Shown here: piece after piece, positions 8,892-16,777 of the stretch
Layout of the letters: every line of letters begins with the position of its first letter
Position numbering within the stretch: position 1 is the first letter of the stretch
DNA from: Streptococcus cuniculi
GTDB taxonomy: Bacteria > Bacillota > Bacilli > Lactobacillales > Streptococcaceae
DNA length: 64,000 nucleotides
NCBI RefSeq assembly: GCF_004570575.1
Contig: NZ_SPPD01000005.1
Coordinates: 62,001-126,000 of the forward strand
Direction of reading: 5' to 3'
Translations under genes and position numbers: made by a program
Notes under the pieces: generated by a model
Told to the model about the DNA's origin: nothing
The model's database searches: none
The model's input: only the letters and a program-made list of their open reading frames with translations

Positions 8892-9038
8892 ATGAATATA
8901 TTGGAAAAAGTTGATGTATGAACGAATAAACAGATAGCTCTTATTGTTAATTTGGTCAGTATTCCACCTTGGATACTTATGATTGGACTATGTACGATGC
9001 TTGCTGAGACGTTAAGGCGGGCGATTTCTAAACAGTAA
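8892..9038 (+). pseudogene. mini membrane protein gene with in-frame stop
   Basis: ATG at 8892 behind GGAGG. After nine codons (MNILEKVDV) an in-frame TGA at 8919-8921 interrupts. The same frame then runs on as TNKQIALIVNLVSIPPWIL, then MIGLCTMLAETLRRAISKQ, to TAA at 9036-9038. The intact product would be a ~48-residue membrane peptide. A point mutation to UGA is the simplest reading. Confidence 0.5.
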
Positions 9039-9049
9039 AGGAGAAAAAT

Positions 9050-9718
9050 ATGAAAAAATTAGTCGCGAATATTGGTTTGTGGTTGGCTGGAATGCTGGGC
9101 TACTTGCTTGGAAGTGGTTTTTTAGCCGCGGGCAGTCAATTGTCTGCGAGACCAGATATTCCTGCGGAAATTCTTCCGACCATGATAACTGTTTTTGGAA
9201 TCTTTGGTCTCCTCTATCTGACGGCACTTTCCTATCTCCATTGGAAGCGGGTCTATGACAAGACAAAAATACAAATCGAGTTGCCTAAGCCTTGGATGGC
9301 TAATATCCTCTTTCCACTAGGTTTATTTGTTCTACTGATTGTTGTTCAAATGTTTCTGCCAATCCCTCCAAGCAATAATCAAGAAGTAGTGATTCAAAAT
9401 GTTTTGGCCCAGCCTTTCTTTTCCTTCTTTGCAGTAGTGATTTTTGCCCCAATCATGGAAGAATTGCTCTTTAGAGGCTTGTTTGCAGGTTATTTCTTTC
9501 CCAACCTGACCCAAAAGACCGGTCTTGTCCTCTATTTCCTATTGACCAGTACCCTCTTTTCCCTAGCACATGGACCACGGACTATACCGCACTTTCTCAT
9601 TTACTTTACTATGGGAGCGAGTTTGTGCTGGCTCTATCTAGCAAAACGTGACCTACGGTATTCAGTTGGTCTGCATGCTGCCAACAATCTGTTAAGTTTT
9701 GTGTTGATCTTCCTTTAA
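9050..9718 (+). CDS. CPBP-family intramembrane metalloprotease
   Basis: A 222-residue multispanning membrane protein of the CPBP/Abi (Rce1-like) family. The catalytic motifs are all present: EELLFR (Glu137, Glu138, Arg142), the FSLAHG His174, and HAANN with His209 and Asn212/213. Members in Gram-positive bacteria act in bacteriocin self-immunity or peptide processing; the substrate here is unknown. It follows the broken mini genes by 11 nt, with RBS AAGGAGA, and ends the Xre-headed locus at a strong terminator. Confidence 0.9.
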   Translation: MKKLVANIGLWLAGMLGYLLGSGFLAAGSQLSARPDIPAEILPTMITVFGIFGLLYLTALSYLHWKRVYDKTKIQIELPKPWMANILFPLGLFVLLIVVQMFLPIPPSNNQEVVIQNVLAQPFFSFFAVVIFAPIMEELLFRGLFAGYFFPNLTQKTGLVLYFLLTSTLFSLAHGPRTIPHFLIYFTMGASLCWLYLAKRDLRYSVGLHAANNLLSFVLIFL

Positions 9719-9722
9719 AAAC

Positions 9723-9754
9723 AAAAGCAACTAAGCCCAGCCTAGTTGCTTTTT
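9723..9754. terminator. bidirectional terminator between CPBP protease and nrdF
   Basis: 13-bp stem AAAAGCAACTAAG/CCTAGTTGCTTTT with one mismatch and T-runs on both strands, placed between two convergent genes. Confidence 0.9.
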
Positions 9755-9756
9755 AA

Positions 9757-10716
9757 TTATAAACCGTAGAGGTAATCATCGTCTTTCATGGCTTCTACGC
9801 TACCGAGTAGGTAGCCGTTTCCGACTTGGGAGAAGAAGTCATGGTTGGAGGTTCCCGTTGAAATACCGTTCATGACAATCGGGTTGACGTCATCGGCCGA
9901 ATCAGGAAAGAGAGGATCTTGTCCTAGATTCATAAGGGCCTTGTTGGCATTGTAGCGAAGGAAGGTCTTAACTTCCTCGGTCCAGCCGACACCGTCGTAG
10001 AGGCTTTCTGTATAGCCTTCTTCGTTTTCGTAGAGTTGGTAGAGCAGATCATACATCCAGTCGCGGAGTGTTTCTTGCTCATTTTCTGACAATTCATTGA
10101 AACCAAGCTGGAATTTGTAGCCGATATAGGTACCGTGGACAGATTCGTCACGGATGATGAGTTTGATGATTTCGGCGACATTGGCGAGCTTGTTGTTTCC
10201 GAGGTAGTAGAGCGGTGTGAAGAAACCAGAGTAGAAGAGGAAGGTTTCAAGGAATACGCTGGCTACTTTTTTCTCTAACGGTGTGCCTGTTTCATAAATT
10301 TCATTGATGATTTTTGCCTTGCGTTGGAGGTATTCGTTGCTGTTGGTCCAGTCAAAAATCTCATCGATTTCAGATTTGGTATTGAGGGTTGAGAAAATAG
10401 ATGAGTAGGATTTGGCGTGTACCGATTCCATGAACTGGATATTATTGTAGACAGCTTCCTCATGCGGTGTCCGAATATCTTGACGAAGCGCTTGAACCCC
10501 TGTTTCTGATTGGAGGGTATCCAAAAGTGTCAATCCACCAAAGACTTTTCCTACCAAGTCTTTTTCTTCTACGCTTAATTTGCGCCAGTCATCCAAGTCA
10601 TTAGAGAGTGGGATACGAGTATCAAGCCAAAATTGCTCGGTCAGTTTTTCCCAAGTTGACTTGTCAATGACATCTTCGATCGCATTCCAGTTTATGGCTT
10701 TGTAGTAGGTGGTCAT
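9757..10716 (-). CDS. nrdF: class Ib ribonucleotide reductase beta subunit
   Basis: Dimanganese/diiron radical-generating subunit of the aerobic class Ib ribonucleotide reductase, which makes dNTPs together with NrdE. The 319-residue length is typical. Metal-ligand ExxH pairs are visible in FMESVHAKSY (about 90-99) and IRDESVHGTYIG (about 187-198). The N-terminus begins MTTYYKAINWN behind AGGAGA. It is the last gene of the minus-strand nrd cluster. Unusually, a SnoaL-like gene and a repeat block separate it from nrdE. No nrdI flavodoxin gene is in the window. Confidence 0.97.
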   Translation of the reverse strand: MTTYYKAINWNAIEDVIDKSTWEKLTEQFWLDTRIPLSNDLDDWRKLSVEEKDLVGKVFGGLTLLDTLQSETGVQALRQDIRTPHEEAVYNNIQFMESVHAKSYSSIFSTLNTKSEIDEIFDWTNSNEYLQRKAKIINEIYETGTPLEKKVASVFLETFLFYSGFFTPLYYLGNNKLANVAEIIKLIIRDESVHGTYIGYKFQLGFNELSENEQETLRDWMYDLLYQLYENEEGYTESLYDGVGWTEEVKTFLRYNANKALMNLGQDPLFPDSADDVNPIVMNGISTGTSNHDFFSQVGNGYLLGSVEAMKDDDYLYGL

Positions 10717-10746
10717 TTGTTTCTCCTCAGTTTGATTTGATTAAAT

Positions 10747-11133
10747 TTAGTACATGGTTCTACCAGATTTGGTATCTGTTATCACTTCTTGGATACTGTC
10801 CCAGTGTTCTACGATTTTACCGTTTTTATCAAAGCGGAAAAAGTCCATGGTGATGTATTCTTTATTGTCAGGTTCTCCCCAGATTTGATGAGTATGGAGA
10901 GCAACGAGGTCGTCCTGAGCAATCGCACGGACAAACTCAACAGATTTTTCTGGATATTCTGTCTGCATGCGCTCAAAATAAGCAATGAAACCGCTAGGGC
11001 CATCTTCTACATGGGGATTGTGTTGATGGTACTCATTTCCTACGTATTCTGCAACGGCTTTTGCGGGATTGCCTTCAAAGGCTGTTTTATAGAAATGGAT
11101 AGCAGCTTGTTTGTTCTTTTCTAACTGAGACAT
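10747..11133 (-). CDS. SnoaL-like/NTF2-fold protein
   Basis: A 128-residue protein of the SnoaL-like polyketide-cyclase/aldol-condensation superfamily. Features include an N-terminal helix (NKQAAIHFYKTAF), YHQHNPHVEDGP, ALHTHQIW, and the closing MDFFRFDKNGKIVEHWDSIQ typical of these NTF2 barrels. The start at 11133 follows GGAGG by 7 nt; an upstream in-frame ATG at 11226 lacks a ribosome site and runs through non-family sequence. It lies 30 bases before nrdF and downstream of the 190-bp tandem repeats. Its role is unknown. Confidence 0.85.
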   Translation of the reverse strand: MSQLEKNKQAAIHFYKTAFEGNPAKAVAEYVGNEYHQHNPHVEDGPSGFIAYFERMQTEYPEKSVEFVRAIAQDDLVALHTHQIWGEPDNKEYITMDFFRFDKNGKIVEHWDSIQEVITDTKSGRTMY

Positions 11134-11260
11134 CGAGTTCCTCCACATTCGTCTTTTTATGGTTTTATTGCCTTCTCTTAAATAGGCAGTCGATTGATGA
11201 TAGGTAAATGATATAGAAATTGGCACTGTAGCCCCTGCCTTGGAATTTGCAAGCTAGCCA

Positions 11261-11690
11261 AGTCCGTCCTTTCATGAGCTGCTTTAGCAGCCATGAAATG
11301 TAGTGTGTTACGCCACTTCATAGTGAAAGCCGCTAATGCTTTCATTATGAAGTTAGTGAGGTCAGATAGAGTGTTACGCCCAGAGAAAAGTCGTTCGATA
11401 TTAACGACTTTTCGAGGAAGTAAGCCACTTAGGACTTGACAATATAGTCAAGTCCGTCCTTTCATGAGCTGCTTTAGCAGCCATGAAATGTAGTGTGTTA
11501 CGCCACGGAATAATGAAAGCCGATAATACTTTCACTATGAAGTCAGTGAGGTCAGATAGAGTGTCACGCCCAGAGAAAAGTCGTTCGATATTAACGACTT
11601 TTCGAGGAAGTAAGCCACTTAGGACTTGACAATATAGTCAAGTCCGTCCTTTCATGAGCTACTTTAGTAGCCATGAAATGTAGTGTGTTA
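11261..11690. repeat. 190-bp tandem repeat (2.26 copies) rich in hairpins
   Basis: Unit 1 at 11261-11450 and unit 2 at 11451-11640 differ at about nine positions. Unit 3 is a 50-bp partial copy (11641-11690) whose last three bases are the nrdE stop codon. Each full unit contains a TTTCATGAGCTGC/GCAGCCATGAAA-type hairpin, a GAAAAGTCGTT/AACGACTTTTC 11-bp perfect stem, and a GGACTTGAC/GTCAAGTCC stem that spans the unit boundary. Unit 1 also has a 15-bp CTTCATA.TGAAAGC stem. In unit 3 the first hairpin reads GCTAC/GTAGC instead of GCTGC/GCAGC, a paired change. There is no coding potential. It fills the nrdE to SnoaL gap. Confidence 0.9.
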
Positions 11691-13847
11691 AATCACACAA
11701 CTCTCACATTGGTTTGCGCCAACCTCTTCGCCGTCATCGGTAAAGGTACGGACGTAGTAGATGGACTTAACGCCTTTATTGAAGGCATAGTTTCGCAAGA
11801 TTGATAGGTCACGTGTCGTCTGTTTGTTTTCGGTCTTCCACTCATAGATACCTTGAGGAATATCACTTCGCATGAAGAGGGTAAGGGATAGACCTTGGTC
11901 AACATGTTCTGTTGCAGCAGCGTAGACATCGATGACTTTTCGCATATCCATATCATAGGCTGATTTGTAGAACGGAATGGTTTCTGTCGCAAGTCCAGCC
12001 GCTGGATAGTAAATTTTCCCAATTTTCTTTTCTTGGCGTTCTTCAATCCGTTGAGTGATTGGGTGAATTGAAGCAGACACATCGTTGATGTAGCTGATCG
12101 AGCCGTTTGGTGCCACTGCTAGGCGGTTTTGGTGGTAGAGACCGTCTGTCTGTACTTTATTACGAAGGATAGCCCAGTCTTCTGCACTCGGCATAAAGAT
12201 GCCTTCAAAGAGTTCTTTGACACGAGGAGAGCGTGGTTGGTAGTTGCCAGTGATGTATTTGTCGAAGTAAGCTCCATCCGCGTATTTTGATTTTTCAAAG
12301 TTATGGAAGGTCATCTTGCGCTCACGGGCAATGTTGTTTGACTCCACCAAAGTCCAGTAGTTGAGGAGCATGAAGTAGATGCTGGTAAACTCAACGGCTT
12401 CTGCTGATCCATAATCAATCAAGTTTTGAGCAAGGAAGCTGTGCAGTCCCATCGCTCCAAGACCGATGGAGTGGGCTTGACTATTTCCATGTTCGATAGA
12501 TGGCACGGCTGAGATATGAGAATGGTCTGTCACATAGGTCAGAGCGCGGGTCATAGTGCGGACAGAGTGACCAAAGTCAGGGGATTTCATGAGGTTAACA
12601 ATGTTGGTTGAACCAAGGTTGCATGACACATCTGTCCCCATTTTAAGGTATTCTTGTGAGTCGTTCAATTCGCTTGGAACCTGAACTTGGAGGATTTCCG
12701 AGCAGAGGTTCGACATGATGATTTTACCGTCTACAGGATTGCTACGGTTGGCAGTATCAATATTGATGACATAAGGGTAGCCAGATTCTTGTTGGAGTTT
12801 TGAAATCTCGGTTTCCAAATCGCGGGCCTTAATCTTAGTCTTGCGAATCCTTGGATTTGCGACCAATTCATCGTATTTGTCAGTAATGTCTATGTAGCTG
12901 TATGGGACACCATATTCACGCTCGATAGAGTAGGGACTAAAGAGGTACATATCCTCGTTCTTGCGTGCTAATTCGTAGAATTTATCTGGAATGGTAATCC
13001 CAAGCGAAAGGGTTTTGACACGTACTTTTTCATCGGCATTTTCTTTCTTAGTCGAAAGGAAGGCAATGATGTCTGGATGGAAGACGTCGAGGTAGACGAC
13101 GCCAGCTCCCTGACGTTGTCCGAGTTGGTTCGAGTAAGAGAAGCTATCTTCAAAGAGCTTCATGACAGGAACGACACCAGATGCCGCTCCCTCGTAACCT
13201 TTAATCGGTGCACCTGCTTCACGCAGATTGCTGAGGGAGATTCCGACCCCGCCACCGATACGAGAGAGTTGGAGGGCAGAATTGATAGAACGCCCGATAG
13301 CATTCATATCATCTGTTACTTGGATGAGGAAACAAGAGACCAACTCTCCGCGACGTGCCCGTCCAGCGTTCAAGAAACTTGGGGTTGCAGGCTGATAGCG
13401 GAGGTGTATCATTTCATTTGCCAAATCCATGGCTAAGTCTTCGTTGCCTTCTGCAAAGTAAAGGGCGTTGAAGAGGACACGGTCTTCCATGCTTTCCAAA
13501 TAGTAGGCACCATCGTTTGTCTTGAGGGCATACTGGTTGTAGAATTTATAGGCTGCCATGAAAGACTTGAAGCGGAAGTTCTGGTTTTTCAGGAATTGCG
13601 CTAATTTCTCAATAAAAGCAGGGCTATATTGCTCCAAAAAGGCCTGTTCCAAATAGTTTTCTTCTAGTAAGTATTGGATTTTATCGGTCATGCTCGCAAA
13701 TGGTTTGGTGTTTGGGAGCACATTTTCCTTGAAGAAGGCCTTGAGGGCCTCTTGATCTTTATGAAGCGGGATTTGTCCATTGACTGGACGGTTGATTTCA
13801 TTGTTCAGACGGAAATAGGAAACATCCCCTAATTCTTTCAAACTCAT
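11688..13847 (-). CDS. nrdE: class Ib ribonucleotide reductase alpha subunit
   Basis: Catalytic subunit that reduces ribonucleoside diphosphates using the NrdF radical and NrdH glutaredoxin. At 719 residues it is full length. The substrate-site cysteine is in ELVSCFLIQ, the finger-loop region in SNLCSEILQ and SCNLGSTNIVNL, and the C-terminal redox pair in CESC just before the end. A short N-terminal region replaces the ATP cone, as in class Ib. Its stop codon lies inside the third, partial copy of the 190-bp repeat. A MITE-like element separates it from nrdH. Confidence 0.97.
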   Translation of the reverse strand: MSLKELGDVSYFRLNNEINRPVNGQIPLHKDQEALKAFFKENVLPNTKPFASMTDKIQYLLEENYLEQAFLEQYSPAFIEKLAQFLKNQNFRFKSFMAAYKFYNQYALKTNDGAYYLESMEDRVLFNALYFAEGNEDLAMDLANEMIHLRYQPATPSFLNAGRARRGELVSCFLIQVTDDMNAIGRSINSALQLSRIGGGVGISLSNLREAGAPIKGYEGAASGVVPVMKLFEDSFSYSNQLGQRQGAGVVYLDVFHPDIIAFLSTKKENADEKVRVKTLSLGITIPDKFYELARKNEDMYLFSPYSIEREYGVPYSYIDITDKYDELVANPRIRKTKIKARDLETEISKLQQESGYPYVINIDTANRSNPVDGKIIMSNLCSEILQVQVPSELNDSQEYLKMGTDVSCNLGSTNIVNLMKSPDFGHSVRTMTRALTYVTDHSHISAVPSIEHGNSQAHSIGLGAMGLHSFLAQNLIDYGSAEAVEFTSIYFMLLNYWTLVESNNIARERKMTFHNFEKSKYADGAYFDKYITGNYQPRSPRVKELFEGIFMPSAEDWAILRNKVQTDGLYHQNRLAVAPNGSISYINDVSASIHPITQRIEERQEKKIGKIYYPAAGLATETIPFYKSAYDMDMRKVIDVYAAATEHVDQGLSLTLFMRSDIPQGIYEWKTENKQTTRDLSILRNYAFNKGVKSIYYVRTFTDDGEEVGANQCESCVI

Positions 13848-13877
13848 GTGGTAACTCTTTCTATGTTTTTCAATTTA

Positions 13878-14067
13878 TACTCATCACAAATCAAAGTCTG
13901 GTGTTGTTCATTCGCCTTGCTGTAACAGTCTAGGAGACTGTTGGAGGTTGGAAATAGGGATTATGCATAATCCTCAGCTAACCTCAGTTCTACCTGAGGT
14001 TTCAAGGAGGCTAGCCTTATCTCTAGTCTTTTATGAAAACTAGTCAGTTCTTGATTTTTATAGAGTA
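13878..14067. mobile_element. MITE-like repeat, copy B (190 bp) between nrdH and nrdE
   Basis: Terminal inverted repeats TACTCATCACAAATCAAAGT and, at the right end (reverse complement), TACTCTATAAAAATCAAGAA. The interior has the hairpin ACAGTCTAGGAGACTGT, the GAGGTTGGAAATAGGGA module also present in copy A, and a GATTATGCATAATC palindrome. It lies inside the nrdHEF operon, so it is transcribed with it. Confidence 0.75.
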
Positions 14068-14080
14068 TTAGACGGTGGGC

Positions 14081-14299
14081 TTAGACAAGATTTTTTAATT
14101 TTCCGGGTTGGAAGCCAGAAAAGGTCTCAGTCTCAGTCTCAATGACAGGTGCCGCGGCAAATCCGAGGCTCTTGACATGTTCGATGAATTCGGGTTGCTC
14201 ATCGAGGTTGATTTCCTTGAATGGAACCTGATGCTGGTCCAAGAAACGTTTGGTCATCTTGCATTGCACACAGTCATTTTTTGAATAAACAGTAATCAT
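14081..14299 (-). CDS. nrdH: NrdH-redoxin
   Basis: A 72-residue glutaredoxin-like electron donor for NrdE. The thioredoxin-fold redox motif CVQC lies at residues 10-13, and the C-terminal SGFQPGKL segment is characteristic of NrdH. AAGGAG precedes the ATG. It is the first gene of the minus-strand ribonucleotide reductase cluster, directly downstream of a promoter with two NrdR boxes. Confidence 0.96.
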   Translation of the reverse strand: MITVYSKNDCVQCKMTKRFLDQHQVPFKEINLDEQPEFIEHVKSLGFAAAPVIETETETFSGFQPGKLKNLV

Positions 14300-14321
14300 A
14301 CAGTTCTCCTTTTTTTAATCA

Positions 14322-14411
14322 CCCATATAGGATACAATGAAATCATCAAATTGTCAACTTAAAAAACTAAATATAGTGTCGGAACGAAAAGAAAAACACT
14401 ATATATAGTGT
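14322..14411 (-). promoter_or_regulatory. nrd promoter with two NrdR boxes
   Basis: On the minus strand TTGACA (14352-14357), a 17-bp spacer and TATCCT (14329-14334) form the nrdH promoter. Upstream are ACACTATATATAGTGT (14396-14411), a perfect 16-bp palindrome matching the NrdR-box consensus, and AAACTAAATATAGTGT (14364-14379), matching it at 14 of 16 positions. Their centres are 32 bp apart, about three helical turns, the normal NrdR geometry. NrdR-dATP repression of the operon is expected; nrdR itself is not in the window. Confidence 0.9.
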
Positions 14412-14540
14412 AAACCTTGCTGTTATGCCATTTGAGAGGTTTTTCGTATGAGTTACAAACTATTTTCATATTTTTGCACAATAACGATTCTATTTGTTTG
14501 CTCCTGTCCTAAGAGGATTTTTGAAAGGAAGACAAAAAAT

Positions 14541-14571
14541 TCTTGAAAATGATTTCAAGAAATGGTATAAT
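14541..14571 (+). promoter_or_regulatory. ptsH promoter with 8-bp dyad on the -35
   Basis: TTGAAA (14543-14548), 17 bp, and TATAAT (14566-14571) preceded by TGG. The -35 lies inside the perfect inverted repeat TCTTGAAA-N4-TTTCAAGA (14541-14560). No cre-like motif was seen. The 14412-14540 stretch contains nothing else recognisable. Confidence 0.75.
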
Positions 14572-14633
14572 GTCCGTTGTAAGGGTTATCACAATGAACC
14601 TTCAATATTGAAAAAATAAAGGAGAATCCAAAT

Positions 14634-14897
14634 ATGGCTTCAAAAGATTTCCACATTGTGGCAGAAACAGGTATCCACGCACGTCCAGCAACATTGCTTG
14701 TGCAAACAGCTAGCAAATTTGCTTCGGATATCACTTTGAACTACAAAGATAAATCAGTAAATCTTAAATCTATCATGGGTGTGATGAGTCTTGGTGTTGG
14801 CCAAGGTGCTGATGTAACCATCACAGCTGAAGGTGCTGACGCTGACGATGCAATCGCAGCAATCACTGAAACAATGGACAAGGAAGGTTTGGCGTAA
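14634..14897 (+). CDS. ptsH: phosphocarrier protein HPr
   Basis: General phosphotransferase-system carrier that passes phosphate from enzyme I to sugar-specific EIIA domains. It also serves as the Ser-phosphorylated corepressor of CcpA. The 87-residue protein has the catalytic His15 in GIHARPAT and the HPr-kinase site Ser46 in [18 protein letters not shown]. The stop is 4 nt before ptsI, so the two are cotranscribed. This HPr would serve the MurNAc PTS at 39479 and CcpA control at the cre site beside murQ. Confidence 0.98.
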   Translation: MASKDFHIVAETGIHARPATLLVQTASKFASDITLNYKDKSVNLKSIMGVMSLGVGQGADVTITAEGADADDAIAAITETMDKEGLA

Positions 14898-14901
14898 GAG
14901 T

Positions 14902-16632
14902 ATGACAGAAATGCTTAAAGGAATTGCAGCATCTGACGGTGTTGCGGTTGCGAAGGCATATCTACTCGTCCAACCAGATTTGTCATTTGAAACTGTTACA
15001 GTTGCAGATACAGATGCAGAAGAAGCTCGTTTGGATGCTGCTTTAGAAGCGTCACAAAACGAGCTTTCTCTAATTAGAGAGAACGCAGTAGCTAGCCTTG
15101 GTGAAGAAGCGGCAGCCGTTTTTGATGCCCATTTGATGGTTCTTGCTGATCCAGAAATGGTCGGTCAAATTAAAGAAACGATTCGCGCGAAAAAAGTCAA
15201 CGCTGAAAGTGGATTGACAGAAGTAACAGATATGTTCATTGCCATCTTTGAGGGTATGGACGACAATCCATACATGCAAGAGCGTGCAGCAGATATTCGT
15301 GATGTGACCAAGCGTGTCTTGGCTCACTTGTTGGGTGTTCGCTTGCCGAACCCAGCAGCGATTTCAGAAGAGTCTATCGTCATTGCACATGACTTGACAC
15401 CTTCTGATACAGCACAATTAGATAAAAACTTTGTAAAAGCATTTGTGACCAATATCGGTGGTCGTACTAGTCACTCAGCCATCATGGCGCGTACACTAGA
15501 GATTGCAGCGGTTCTTGGTACAAATAACATCACAGAAATTGTGAAAGACGGAGATGTTATTGCGGTAAATGGAATTACTGGTGAAGTCATCATCAATCCT
15601 TCAGACGAAGAAATTGCTACATTCAAAGCAGCTGGTGAAGCATACGCGAAGCAGAAAGCAGAGTGGGCACTTTTGAAAGATGCTCAGACTGTCACAGCTG
15701 ACGGGAAGCATTTTGAATTGGCTGCCAACATCGGTACACCAAAAGATGTTGAAGGTGTCAACGACAATGGTGCAGAAGCAGTCGGTCTTTACCGTACTGA
15801 GTTCCTTTACATGGACTCACAAGATTTCCCGACAGAAGATGAGCAGTATGAAGCATATAAGGCTGTTCTTGAGGGAATGAACGGTAAACCAGTTGTTGTT
15901 CGTACCATGGATATTGGTGGAGATAAAGAACTTCCTTACTTCGATCTTCCGAACGAAATGAACCCATTCCTTGGTTTCCGTGCTCTTCGTATCTCGATTT
16001 CAGAGACTGGTAATCAAATGTTCCGTACGCAATTGCGTGCCCTTCTTCGCTCTTCTGTTCACGGTCAATTGCGGATTATGTTCCCAATGGTTGCCTTGAT
16101 TACGGAATTCCGTGCAGCAAAAGCAATCTACGAAGAAGAAAAGGCGAAATTGCTTGCCGAAGGTGTAGCGGTAGCGGATAACATCCAAGTGGGAATCATG
16201 ATTGAGATTCCAGCAGCTGCAATGCTTGCAGATCAATTTGCAAAAGAAGTTGATTTCTTCTCAATCGGAACCAACGACCTTATCCAGTACACGATGGCTG
16301 CTGACCGGATGAACGAGCAAGTGTCCTACCTTTACCAACCATACAACCCATCTATCCTTCGCTTGATTAACAACGTGATTAAAGCAGCGCATGCAGAAGG
16401 CAAATGGGCTGGTATGTGTGGAGAAATGGCAGGAGACCAACAAGCAGTACCACTTCTGGTCGGTATGGGCTTGGATGAGTTCTCAATGAGTGCCACTTCT
16501 GTCCTTCGTACACGTAGCTTGATGAAACAATTGGACACTGCGAAGATGCAAGAATATGCAAACCGTGCATTGACAGAATGCGCAACAGCAGAAGAAGTCC
16601 TTGCATTACAAAAGGAATACGTTCATTTTTAA
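14902..16632 (+). CDS. ptsI: PTS enzyme I (phosphoenolpyruvate-protein phosphotransferase)
   Basis: Cytosolic enzyme that autophosphorylates from PEP and phosphorylates HPr. The 576-residue length is standard. The active-site His191 is in [12 protein letters not shown]. The PEP-binding barrel has [23 protein letters not shown] and the catalytic Cys region [11 protein letters not shown]. The start at 14902 ([11 protein letters not shown]) follows the ptsH stop by 4 nt; an earlier in-frame ATG at 14833 overlaps ptsH and is not conserved-looking. Confidence 0.98.
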   Translation: MTEMLKGIAASDGVAVAKAYLLVQPDLSFETVTVADTDAEEARLDAALEASQNELSLIRENAVASLGEEAAAVFDAHLMVLADPEMVGQIKETIRAKKVNAESGLTEVTDMFIAIFEGMDDNPYMQERAADIRDVTKRVLAHLLGVRLPNPAAISEESIVIAHDLTPSDTAQLDKNFVKAFVTNIGGRTSHSAIMARTLEIAAVLGTNNITEIVKDGDVIAVNGITGEVIINPSDEEIATFKAAGEAYAKQKAEWALLKDAQTVTADGKHFELAANIGTPKDVEGVNDNGAEAVGLYRTEFLYMDSQDFPTEDEQYEAYKAVLEGMNGKPVVVRTMDIGGDKELPYFDLPNEMNPFLGFRALRISISETGNQMFRTQLRALLRSSVHGQLRIMFPMVALITEFRAAKAIYEEEKAKLLAEGVAVADNIQVGIMIEIPAAAMLADQFAKEVDFFSIGTNDLIQYTMAADRMNEQVSYLYQPYNPSILRLINNVIKAAHAEGKWAGMCGEMAGDQQAVPLLVGMGLDEFSMSATSVLRTRSLMKQLDTAKMQEYANRALTECATAEEVLALQKEYVHF

Positions 16633-16650
16633 TACACGAATAAAATGAGA

Positions 16651-16676
16651 AAGAAGTCTGAAAGGGCTTCTTTTTT
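16651..16676 (+). terminator. ptsHI terminator
   Basis: Stem AAGAAGTC/GGCTTCTT with a run of T, 18 nt after the ptsI stop. Confidence 0.8.
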
Positions 16677-16688
16677 GATATACTCATT

Positions 16689-16777
16689 TATAGTGGATTG
16701 AGAAATAGGACAAGGAAAGGAGCTGCAGATAGAACAGGCGGTCATCAAAGCGACTTAACGTTGTCCTAACCACTATA
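16689..16777. repeat. 89-bp inverted-repeat element with TA ends
   Basis: Starts TATAGTGG and ends CCACTATA. The inner arm GGACAA/TTGTCC extends the inverted repeat, giving TATAGTGG-TT-GGACAA after an 8-nt interruption on the left. Non-coding. The TA termini resemble small non-autonomous relatives of IS630/Tc1-type elements; no parent transposase is present in the window. Confidence 0.5.

Noticed and set aside
8892..9038. Selenocysteine or recoded UGA at 8919
   Set aside because: No SECIS-like hairpin after the UGA, and the neighbouring mini genes are also broken. A nonsense mutation is simpler.
11261..11690. CRISPR array
   Set aside because: The repeats are directly tandem 190-bp units without unique spacers, and there are no cas genes.
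13077..13436. 119-codon frame antisense to nrdE
   Set aside because: It is fully contained in a strongly conserved gene on the other strand and has no initiation signals.
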